Below, piece after piece: positions 52,009-61,772 of a stretch of DNA of 64,000 nt (positions are counted from its first letter, which is position 1; each line of letters opens with the position of its first letter). The stretch lies in assembly GCA_036785705.1 (NCBI GenBank), contig JAWUZG010000084.1, positions 8,135,501 through 8,199,500 on the forward strand. The letters run 5' to 3'. This DNA comes from Acanthornis magna (Eukaryota > Chordata > Aves > Passeriformes > Acanthizidae). Both the position numbers and the translations under genes were made by a program. The notes under the pieces were generated by a model. That model was given only the letters and a program-made list of their open reading frames with translations. It did no database searches and was not told the origin of the DNA.

Positions 52009-54893
52009 GTAAAATATTATTATAATAAGTAGACTATGTGGAAATCAAATGGCATGCCATGGAAACAAAAGTTCCATAGTTTTCTCTCCTTTTAGCAGCT
52101 AGGCCATATTACTGTTGTTTTTATGTTGGTAATGCACCTGGAATTGTTCCAGTTAGCCCTGGAAGGAAATTAAGGATGAAATCCTATCTTTTTACTTCAG
52201 TATATCCAAAATATCTTTCCTGTAAAAACTTCAAGCTGCTTTGAAGCATTCCAGGGACCTTCACCTTTACTGTGCTAACAGAGGGAAAAGAACCAAGTCA
52301 TCCTCCTTAACAGAAATACAATTTTTCATGGAACTTGAAAACAAAGATCAGACTAATGAAGGGATCCTAAAGCTCAAAGAATCAAGTTCGCTGAATTAGT
52401 TATTGACTTATTTTGAGAAAAGATGGTGTTGTCATCTGTCTTCAAAAGGGCAGTATGGTTTGTTGAAACTTGATTTAACACTAGAGACATGATTCCTCCT
52501 GATTCTCTCCCGGTTGTTATGCTGATTAATCTTCTTGTCTCACTCAAACTGCTTTACCTTCCCCATCTTTGTTTTCCAACGCAGCTGGGGAAACACGAAG
52601 GAAATCCTTACTTGGCTCTCTTCACAAGTTTCTATTTCAATGGTCCTTACACAGTCAGTTACGTTATGAGCTCATGTGCCTTGTTATGCCTGCTGTGGGT
52701 TCATCATCCTCCTGACTGTGGCAGGTGGAAAATGTTGAATATTACCTACAAGCTGCTTCCAGTAAATGCAAAGAATATGTTTCTGTTCACAAAACCCAGC
52801 TTGTTCCTTCCATGTGTTATGTTTTTTCATAATTTTCACAGTGGTGTTGCCTGGCAAGTGAGTTCATTAAACTCTCTTTACAAGCAGGGCTAAATAACAG
52901 AGAATGATGAATAAGCCTATACCTTGGTATTTCTGAGGTGTTTTCCCCACAATTAAGTTTTAAAAAAATTAATTCCTTCATTAAAGATATTTTAATGTTC
53001 TTACTATGACTTGTCTTTTTAGGTATTTAGGACAAATACTAGTACCACATTGTGTTAAATACAGTATTTGTCACTTCAGTTCATGTTTCCTGGGAATTTC
53101 TTCCTTATTTAATTGCCTGATCTCTCTTGATCTGGTTCACTGTTGCTTGGGGACGGTTGAGAGGATCTTGTAATCAGTTGTTCAGTAACCTGTAATGAGC
53201 AAATTTAAGAAAGCTATAAGGACAATGCTTCAGATTTATAAATATTGTTTTTTGTTATTTTCCCTTTTTGACAAATAATACAATGATCTTTAAAAATGTG
53301 CTGGTTGGTGTGACTCCATTTTTAGTCTCATTAAATTGGCTTGTGTCTGTTAGTGGTTGGCTTTACGAGCTCATATTAACCCTGAGGGATTTGGAGTGCA
53401 AACAGCAGTTAAATATTAAGCTGAAATGTGACTATTAACAATTCCAGTTGTTTTGTTTTGTTTTGCTCCTCACAGTATTTCAGAGAACATGGTAAAGTGA
53501 AAATTATATATATACGCACACGCACATCTACGCATTGTTTTATTTAGGGCAATATGCATAAAGGACTATAGGTAATATTTTATTTGTTTCTAAAGAAACA
53601 GCTTTTCAGTATCTTGCATGTATAAACTATGCTTCGGGCATTTGAATTTTGTATTTTGCTAGTTGTAGATACTTCATTGTTGAATTCGGTTCAGGGCTAC
53701 CATGGAAGTATAGAAAGCATCTACATCAAGAATATAACATTCTCTCCAACTCAAGTTATGGAAATATTATTCCAGTAGTTTAAACATCAGAAGAACTGAG
53801 CACAGGATAATGATCAATGGTATCCAGATAGTTGAGGCTGTTCAATGATAGGTGAAAGCAAACTTCTGGGAAGGGCTATGGAGCAAAAAAAATTTGTATC
53901 AGGTGCACACAAATCAGCATTTTGATTTTGATGTGTTGTGTCAGACAACTTAACTCTGGATTAAATGCGGTAGTGGAGTTGGATGAAAGCAAAGGGCAGG
54001 CAAATGCTGGAATTGGGAAGCAGTGAAATCAGCTAATCATACCTATTCAGATTGTTAACCTTGCTTGCCAGAATCCCAACATAAGGGAGCCTTGCTTTGT
54101 CTGCCGGCTGACTGATAGGCCAGGCTTGATTTCTGGGCCAGAGATTTCTATGCTTTGTGCCATTGGTGCAAAATGACACTTTTTATTAAACTTTTTTGTT
54201 TTAAATTGCAACCTCCAAAACTATTTCACTTAAAATACCAAAGTTAATATTTCAAACTTAAAATTTGCCATTCTGGCCTGTCTTTAAGGCTTAAAGGAAG
54301 TGACCTTGTGGATATTAGAAGTGTCTGCTCTGCAGCAGTGAAGAGTCCTTTATTCACAGGTGTTTGAGTTGGGTTCTCAGTCTTGAGAATACCAAGGAAG
54401 TCCTCGGACTTGCAAATTTCAAATAACCATACTTAAAATCTACTATTGCTTAACACTTATAGCCCAGTGCAAGCAGTGGTAAGTCAAGAGGGAGAATTAT
54501 AGAAGAGCAATATATCTTCGCAATTTTATTTTTATGTTGTTTTGACAGAAACTTCTCTCAATAGTGGTTCAGGCATAAAGCTAATATTTTCCATCTCATT
54601 TAGAAGCAAACAAACTTTTCTCAAGCCTGTCTTCCTGTGGCACGGTGCTGATGTGGAGGCATAAGGACTGTGTTTATATTGTGAGGGTGAATCAGGAAAC
54701 GATTAGATGGGAACACTCCTGCCTCAGTCTGACCCCCTATTGCTCTTGGCTAAAGTATCAGGAGCAACCTGGAAAGCAATCAACTGCTACTGCCAGGGGA
54801 AAGTAAGATATTTTGTTCTGCTCCAAAGGGCTGGATTGCACTGAACATTCTCTGTTTAACTGCTGGATGAGAGGTTGATCTCAGTAACTTTGA

Positions 54894-54948
54894 TTTTTTT
54901 TTTTTGGGGTAGGTTGGGGTTTTTTTGTTTTTTTTTTTTTTTTTTTTT
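54894..54948. repeat. T-rich simple repeat
   Basis: T-runs of 12, 8 and 21 bases are separated by short G-rich pieces (GGGGTAGGTTGGGG). Confidence 0.9.
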
Positions 54949-55773
54949 GGTAAAAAGTGAAAACAGCCCAACTGACTATACTGCTGCACAGCTGCCCTGC
55001 TGTGAAAGGGGGTATTTTAAGATGCACATTGGTCCCAGTTCCAGCTGCTGCAAAGGCAAGGTGCTCAGTAAATGCTCAAATTCAGCATTTTTTACGATTT
55101 AAGTTACCAGCTACACATCAATTTATATACCTCAACAGATTCCACAACAATCTTTGTGAATCTTACTGCGTCTAAAAAATGATATTGCTATTTGCTCACC
55201 AATTAAATTTCAGTGTATGTAGGTATGTGTTTGTGGAAGAAACAGGGAAGGTTTTTGAATGTTAAAATTTTTCAGTTTTTCAGTTAAAAATTAAGACAGC
55301 ATTTATCTATCTTTTTAAATTTGACATAGAATAAGGATATATGTATGATATACATCCAGTACACTCATTATAGTGCGAATGCACAGAAAATTTGATTTCA
55401 GTTACTCTTCTAGCAAATCTGTGCAGGGTTTTGTGTTTCCAGAAAGAGCCTAAAACTACATTTGGAAGAAGTAAAATGGACTCCATAAATTTCAAAAACT
55501 TATTGTCATTCTATGTGTGTTCTGCTTCTGTCTTTTTTAGTCATTTTTCCAGTGATCCATCCTCTTCGGGGATTATAACTTTTTTTTTTACATATAGCTT
55601 TCTTTCCTGCTGTCCCCAGCGTGCCTCAAGGAATGTTTTAGCATTGCTGCACTTTCCACTTTGTATACATGATGTTTTTGACAATGACACTTGAGCTGAG
55701 ATTTTCTTATCATTGCATACAAAGACAGGTTCCAAAGAAAGCCAAAGATACGTGGGGAGGTTATGCCCCTGTT

Positions 55774-56110
55774 GGAATCATGGAATGGCTTGGGTTGGAA
55801 GGGACCTTAAAGATGATCTAATTCCAATCCCCTGAACAGGGACACGTTTCCCTAGACCAGGTTGCTCAGAGCCCCATCCAACCTGGCCTTGAACACTGCC
55901 AGGGATGGGGTATCCACAGCTTCTCTGGGCAACCTGTGCCAGTGTCTCACCACCCTCACAGTAAAGAATTTTATCCCAATATCTAATCTAAACCTCTCTT
56001 TTAGTTTGAAGCCATTCCCCTTCTCCTGTCACACTCTTGTACATAGTCTCTCTCCATCTTATGGGCTCCCTTTAGGTACTGAAAGTCCACAATTAGCTCA
56101 CACAGCTTTG
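55774..56110 (-). mobile_element. CR1 LINE, 5'-truncated 3' end
   Basis: Read on the minus strand, it ends 'CAACCCAAGCCATTCCATG' and carries 'CAGAGAAGCTGTGGATACCC' and 'GGTTGGATGGGGCTCTGAGC'. The plus strand begins AATCATGGAATGGCTTGGGT. Similarity fades near 56100. A 114-codon plus-strand frame across it is an antisense shadow of the repeat. Confidence 0.92.
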
Positions 56111-57302
56111 AATGATATATCACTTTTTCTCCCCCTCTTCAGCATTTCATTTGAACCCCCCTCAGTGTGTGCTTGCCCAGGGACATGTGCGCATATTGTA
56201 AAATGATGCTGTCATGGAGGCCCTGTATGAAGACTGGGAGAAGTCACCCTTTGCACTTTTCACGTGTCCCTACCTGTTTCATACTCTGAAGAAATGCCTT
56301 TGGCGAATATGATCACCTCAGCATTAAATGAATCAGGCAAGAGGAAATGGATATGCTGGAATGTGCATAATATTTCACAAAAGTGATACAGGAACTGTAC
56401 CTGCTTCCTGCAGGTATATTAACCTTAGTTTTATTTGAACATATATAGAGCCTCCAATCACTCTTTCACCCAGAGCAAAACAGTGGTGCTTCTCAATTTA
56501 GGTCCTTAAGTAATCTATAACTAGAAGTGAGTTTAATTTTATATCTCAAAGAGCATCAATGGTGAAAACAGCCCATTATCATCGGAGGTCTGTATACATC
56601 CTTGCAGCTTGTTAGGACAAAGTTTTCTACTTCAGTCAGATAAATGTGGTACAGATTAGCTTATTTGCTACAGTTATATAAGAGAAGACATGTTAGGATT
56701 TCAAGCATTCTTTTGTGTTAGAAATATTAAAACTTTTTGCTAATAGGCAGCAAAATGCTGCTGATATTTGCCTTAACACTATTCTCCAAGCTTTTTTCTC
56801 TGGGTGTTATGAAGCTGAAAGCTCAGAATGCTGTCACTGTTAGGCATCTGTGCAAAGGTGTACATAAAAATGTATGTTTTTTGATCAGCTTTAAATAAGT
56901 TTATTGGCATTTCTTTTCTGTTCTCCATTGGAAATGGGTTGTCTTTGCCTCCAATACACAGCAGTAGTGAGAGGCAAGAAACCAGAGACCTTATCTTGTT
57001 TGGTTTGGGGAATACAGGTACCTATCAGTGCCTTTTGAAGAGCGTGTCTATTTAAATTATTAATTTCTGTAGTATATTGAAGAGAAATGATGAATCTTTC
57101 CCCAGGTAGGAATTGCATAATTGAATCTTGTCTTCAGATTTCAGAAAGAAGGTTCAGCTGCTTTGTTTTTGTTTGGGTAATGTCCTGTCTAAGAATGAAT
57201 TTAGTTAAATAAAAATTTTGGGGAAGAGGGACACTAAAGAGAGAAACATTTCTCTCAAAGTTAGAGATGGCCCAAAATACATTGTTAAGCCTATTTGTTT
57301 TA

Positions 57303-57332
57303 AATTTAATATTTGGATAATTTAATATTTGG
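57303..57332. repeat. Short tandem repeat of AATTTAATATTTGG
   Basis: The 14-base motif occurs at 57303-57316 and 57319-57332, separated by two bases, just before an AG that could act as a splice acceptor. Confidence 0.8.
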
Positions 57333-58261
57333 GTTTCAGGACATCAAATCCTTCCAGAAACAGATGTCAGGTGAGAAATGGAATCCAAGTTACGCATCTT
57401 TTTGGCAACAATATGCCAAGTTAGTGCTGAGATTCCTGTCTGAATATTTGTATTGGTGGCAGGTACAGAAAATCTTGCTTGAGAACTGATAAACTTTGAA
57501 AAGCTGTTGAGCAGGTGCTTTCAAAATTTTATGAAGTGAAGAAAAGCCTTTAATTAAGCTAAATTGATCTAGCCTTGCACTCTGGATAATAGTGAATCAT
57601 AGAAATTGTGTAGAAAACTGGACTTAATTTATTTGCTTCTCTATACAGTGAAGTCAGTGATCTTATTTTCTGTTTACATGATGGCAGCAGAAAAGAATTG
57701 TTAATCAGACACTTGGTAAACACAGAGCTTTTTTTCTTCCTATGAAGACCTTACTCTCATAATACAGGCTGAAAAAGAGAACGTAAAAGAGAATATTCGG
57801 TGAACAAGTAACTTTATTTTGTGTGTTTCACACATGTATTTTCCATTTGTGAGGAAATTCTGTTATCTCACAGTAATTTGTATGAAATAAATTCCTTTAG
57901 CTAAAGCTGATGACAATAACAGACTTAATGTGATGCAATATTTCCTTGCTTCCATTTCTGATATATTTTCAAATCCGATTTGCTTGATGTGCTGTGAGCT
58001 ACCACAAAGGATTATAAGAGGACAAAGACCTAGTTCCACTCATCCTTTAATTGTTTTTTAATGCAAAATATTGTACTGCCATAAAGCATCCATTTATTTA
58101 TATTTGTGGTGCCAGAGGCTAATTCATTGAACCTGGGATGTATTATTGCAAAACAATGGTGTTCACTACACTTTTATGCTCCGTTAGCTGTTTTCCAGGT
58201 TCTTTGATGATCCCTAAGAGTTTATTATTATTGCTAAATAAATAATTAAGAAGGTATAATT

Positions 58262-58311
58262 GTATTTTTTTCTTTTCTTTTTTCCCCTTTTTTTATTTTC
58301 TTTTTTTTTCC
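58262..58311. repeat. Pyrimidine-rich tract
   Basis: About 50 bases, almost all T and C, end just before CCCAG. It may be a simple repeat or a splice-acceptor tract. Confidence 0.8.
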
Positions 58312-58316
58312 CCAGA

Positions 58317-58382
58317 AAATATAATTGTTCTGGTTTTAATGCACTGCAGAATGTGAAACCTGCATACCCTTATGAATCATGA
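58317..58382 (+). CDS. Candidate terminal exon ending in a 21-codon tail
   Basis: A pyrimidine tract of about 50 bases from 58262 ends in CCCCAG at 58315. One frame behind it is open for 21 codons, reading KYNCSGFNALQNVKPAYPYES, then TGA. An AATAAA hexamer follows at 58448. Together these resemble a 3' terminal coding exon with a short UTR. No homology is recognised and no upstream exon is placed, so this is speculative. The pyrimidine tract may simply be a simple repeat. Confidence 0.15.
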   Translation, partial: KYNCSGFNALQNVKPAYPYES

Positions 58383-60503
58383 ATAACTCATTTGTGCCAC
58401 AGATTCACTGACAGTGACCCAAACCCTGGTCTTGCTAAATGAAGAGGAATAAATAGATATGCTGTTTCATTCTACTCACTAAGAAGGGGGAAAAAGAAGC
58501 AATCTTTATTCTGTCTTTTCTTTTTGTCATCATTTGTAATATTCTCTCAGTCTGTGTAAAAGTCACTCGGTTCTGTCCTCAGGGGTTTGTAATTCTTTTC
58601 ACTTGCTCCCTTGTGAAGGTGGAGATTGACACCTGTGCAATGGGGCTCTTCTCAGCCAGATTTGCTCTTTGCTTCTCTTTTACACCTGATATTATGAATT
58701 GCTGCGAACAGCAGTAAGGTGAAAAGTCCTCACTAATGAATTATTTCCAAGGAATGAGCAATCTCCAGGTTTCCTAACCCACTCATCTTTACTTTCACCA
58801 GGAAACCAGGCTGTGTTTGTTTCTTCACCTCATTCAGCTTTGTGAAGAACCCCACTGAACTCTTGTCTATTTCAGGTCTTGGAATCCAATTGCTTTGGAT
58901 TTTATATTTTAATGAGAGTGTTCTAGTTCAGGCATTCTTCACACTTCAGCTGTTGTCCATCATTCAAAAGCAACTCTATAGTAGTAAAAATAACCGTGCT
59001 TTTCCTATTTGGCCCTCAGAACTCTTCTCAGGATTGCTTGGAAAAACTTAGATTTTTGCCTTTCTCCACTATTGTGTTACAGTAGCATCTGGAAGCTCCA
59101 ATCAAGATAACACTGTGTGCAATACTCAGTGCAAAATCAAGGAAGCATCACTTCATAGGCTAAGCCAAGGAAAGAAGAGAGTTTAGCAGGAGAGAACGAT
59201 GGCAGGAGGTAATAAAACTTCTCAGAATATTAGTAGGAAAGCAAAGAGTGGAGCCCAGTTTCTGAAATTTCTGCTTGAATGCATCCACTGGATTGGTCTT
59301 CTGCTCTGAGTAGCTTTATTGCAGCTGGAGAGCCACAAAAGTTTTAAGAAATTAAGAAAATAAAAGTCTGGCTGTGTACAGCCTCCCAGCACATCCGTAT
59401 AGATAAGATGGGCAAAAAGAGAAAAATATTGTATTTATCTTGCTGATATGAAATGAAGCACAATGTTTGCAACCTTAACCCTGTGTTACTCAGAAAACAT
59501 TGCAGGAAGGGCACATTACTTTACTGAACCAGCATGGTCAGCCATGACACCTGGAAAGATGGGATCTATCTGGGTGCCCTGGTCTGTTGGGTGGGGATTC
59601 TTGCCCCATTCTGGATGTCTTGGTACAGTACTCATTGCTTATGCACAATCCCCATCACATGTGTTGTATTTGTTCTTGAAAAATGAATTCTGTGAAGGGC
59701 ATTACTTATGGAATGGAAAGAAATCACACTTGGAAATAATCCTATTGAGTTCTCATTTGTTTAAACAGATGTACAACCTATACCATGCCTGGGCAGTGTT
59801 TCCTTGCATCCTGCTGTGTATCCTCCAAACCCTGGGAGTTCAAAGCATTCACTATGCATTCAAATGTCCGTTAATGCATTCAAGGAGTGAAATCCTTTCT
59901 TAACTGCATAGGGTAGGAAAATCTATTGACACCAGGGAAGAAATTATTTCTTATGATTCCTTCCTAAAATTTTATGGTTTTAAGATTTAATGTTCATTTG
60001 AGGAGTAGTTTGTTGTCATTAAGTCCAGTTGTCAGCATTAAACATATTTAAGCTTTTTTATTATCGAATCTTTCTTAGCAGCATTGGATGACAGTGTAAG
60101 ACTTCATTCTAAACAAACAACACTGCCTTCTTCGTGGAGGAAACAGTGCTAAACTGTTTTTTCCCTGCTTTTCGGTCAAAATATCTATAGCTTCTTTCTG
60201 AACCATGTTCCTCTAAGTTTCTGTCCATTTAGCGTAGTAAAGATGTGTTGCACATCTGTAAGACTGCTTTGCAAACACAGTCTTTATTTCTGTGGTGTTT
60301 ATAGTTTGGTCTGTAACAGTAATGCACAATACAAGGAAAATGCCAGAGGCAAAAGATGAAATGAAGTTGTTTGGTTGGAAGCAAACAGTTCTGATAAGTT
60401 TATTCCTTTGCTTTAATCAGTCTTATTTCATTAGTGGATGTCTAGGATGTGTAACAATTGATACAAAACCCAGGAAATTCTTAAAACATTAAACTACAAT
60501 TTT

Positions 60504-60509
60504 TTTATT
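60504..60509 (-). promoter_or_regulatory. Candidate poly(A) signal for the ITPRIP-like gene
   Basis: The minus strand reads AATAAA here, about 210 bases beyond the stop codon of the ITPRIP-like frame. This would give a short 3' UTR and a compact transcript, which fits the frame ending without the usual C-terminal domain. Such hexamers are common in AT-rich DNA, so the link is inferred from position only. Confidence 0.3.
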
Positions 60510-60714
60510 AGTAGAATTAAGTAATTTCAAAGGTAATGGAACCAGTCTCCTTGTAACTAAACAGAGATTGGCTACAGTTCTGTCCACGTGGGTGTGAATG
60601 GCCCTACTAAACACAAAGGGTCTTGTCAGGGAAAGCCATTCCTTCCCATGCTTTCCCCAGGAATACCATGCCAGTCTCTTCTCCACTGTGCCGACAAGTC
60701 ACTTCCTGCAAATG

Positions 60715-61017
60715 CTATCCCCAGAGCTTGAACAGCATGATGGCAGCCAAGAAAAGGACTTTGTACAGGCACTTTTGGACCTTTCCCTCCGTTCCCAATG
60801 TAGGTTTTGTCTCAGCCTTCTGTCTGGCTTCCAGCACTGCAATTTCCTTCTTCAAACGCCACTGCAGCAGCCGAAGACTCGCCTCCTGCTCCTTCATCCT
60901 CTGTAGGATTTCTTCCCTGCTCTTACGAACATTTCCACTTGCTTCAGAGAAGGGCAGCCGGTTCATGTCAATAGCTGCCATCAGCGCAAGGAACACACAG
61001 AAGATTCCCACAGACAT
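60715..61017 (-). CDS. ITPRIP-like: ITPRIP-like N-terminal protein, truncated (100 aa)
   Basis: A 100-codon frame starts at MSVGIFCVF and ends in LFKLWG-stop. Residues 3-16 are hydrophobic (signal anchor or signal peptide), about 31-70 form a charged heptad-like helix with REEILQRMKEQE, and 83-98 are a second hydrophobic segment. From memory this order and several positions match the start of ITPRIP: M-x-x-G-hydrophobic-F, a conserved EEI-x-x-x-M, an L-rich coiled coil, then a membrane segment. ITPRIP is a membrane-associated protein reported to bind IP3 receptors. It normally continues for several hundred residues with a Mab-21-like nucleotidyltransferase fold; none of that is seen here in any minus-strand frame. 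The ATG was chosen because a pyrimidine tract and AG lie 12 nt upstream, at 61030-61031; as I recall, family members have the coding region in one exon after a 5' UTR intron. An in-frame ATG at 61095 would fall inside that putative intron. It could be a functional short paralog or a decayed copy. Homology is fairly likely; expression is unknown. Confidence 0.6.
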   Translation of the reverse strand: MSVGIFCVFLALMAAIDMNRLPFSEASGNVRKSREEILQRMKEQEASLRLLQWRLKKEIAVLEARQKAETKPTLGTEGKVQKCLYKVLFLAAIMLFKLWG

Positions 61018-61029
61018 GGCAGATCCTTC

Positions 61030-61055
61030 CTTGAAAGAGAAAGAAAGGTGGAATG
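61030..61055 (-). other. Splice acceptor upstream of the ITPRIP-like ATG
   Basis: On the minus strand a pyrimidine-rich stretch, CCTTTCTTTCTCTTTCAAG, ends in AG. It is followed by 12 bases and then the chosen ATG. This is a good vertebrate 3' splice site and suggests a 5' UTR intron in front of the coding exon. The upstream exon could not be fixed; a possible donor (CAG|GTGTGC) lies near 61167 on the minus strand. Confidence 0.4.
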
Positions 61056-61720
61056 GCCCAAGATTCAGATCCTCAAGAAGAAAAAGAAGCTTCACACTGG
61101 AATAAAAGCTTTCCCATCCTTTCTAGTCCTGAAAAAGAGCTGGAGGCCAGAGGTGTTCCTCTGGGCACACCTGTTGCTGCAAGTTCCAAACTCAGCTGCC
61201 AAAGAGTGTCCATCAGCACGTGGTGAGGGGGAAGGTATGGAAGGTGTGAGACACAGAGACACAGAACAGAAATGGCCATCTTTGAGGAGAGAGAAGTCCA
61301 GAATTTTAGATGAAAGAGGAAACAAAGTCCTCCAAGTAGGAGGAGGAGAGGAGGGTCCTGACAAGCTGGTTGCAGACAGTAGAGGAAGACAATCCCCAGC
61401 TGCCCTGCCTGGCCTCAGGGTAGCTTAGGGCAGGCCGGGTACAGCAGATCCGTCTGCTGGGAGAGAAGGAACGATGAAGTGCTGCGAAGGAGCTGCTACT
61501 ATAGAACTCACACGCTCTCACTTATTCACATGAGTTTTAAATCTCAAAAGAGAGAATTTGTCAGTTTATCAGGCTCTCCTGCTACTACTAAATGCCCAAA
61601 GATGTTGGAGAGACCTTGGCTGAACCTGAGGGCATGGTGGAAGGTCAGTTACCAGCAGGGGGCTCTCAGCAATGGGTGTGGCTGCACTACAGCACCTTCC
61701 TCCTACACCAACCTTCTATT

Positions 61721-61734
61721 GTTGCCTTGGAGAC
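61721..61734 (+). promoter_or_regulatory. Possible X-box (RFX-like) site
   Basis: GTTGCCTTGGAGAC resembles the RFX X-box (GTTGCC, two-base spacer, then RGYAAC), with one half-site perfect and the other off by two bases. It lies about 700 bases upstream of the minus-strand ITPRIP-like ATG. Chance occurrence is quite possible. Confidence 0.2.
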
Positions 61735-61736
61735 AG

Positions 61737-61772
61737 TCCTAGAGTCCTTGGGTCATGGAATCCTAGAGTCCT
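61737..61772. repeat. Two copies of TCCTAGAGTCCT
   Basis: The 12-base motif is at 61737-61748 and 61761-61772, immediately right of a possible X-box. No function is known to me. Confidence 0.75.

Larger units (their letters stand above)
47253..55773. other. No gene recognised
   Basis: The longest frames (141 codons at 47549-47974, 134 at 52489-52893) contain no recognised motif. The first includes a lysine run from a simple A-rich repeat. A pyrimidine tract with AG at 48074-48075 is a possible acceptor. Confidence 0.55.
56111..60485. other. No gene recognised apart from weak exon candidates
   Basis: A 146-codon frame at 59463-59903 (starting MFATLTLCYS) is the longest in the unique DNA here that does not lie in a repeat, but no motif is recognised and it has no splice or poly(A) context. 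Stretch 57930-58200 is AT-rich with many homeodomain-like cores; conservation cannot be judged. Confidence 0.5.

Noticed and set aside
55862..56206. 114-codon plus-strand frame
   Set aside because: Antisense through a CR1 element.
60598..61428. Plus-strand frames of 102, 160 and 126 codons
   Set aside because: The first two are antisense to the ITPRIP-like frame, and the third overlaps its upstream region. No family resemblance.
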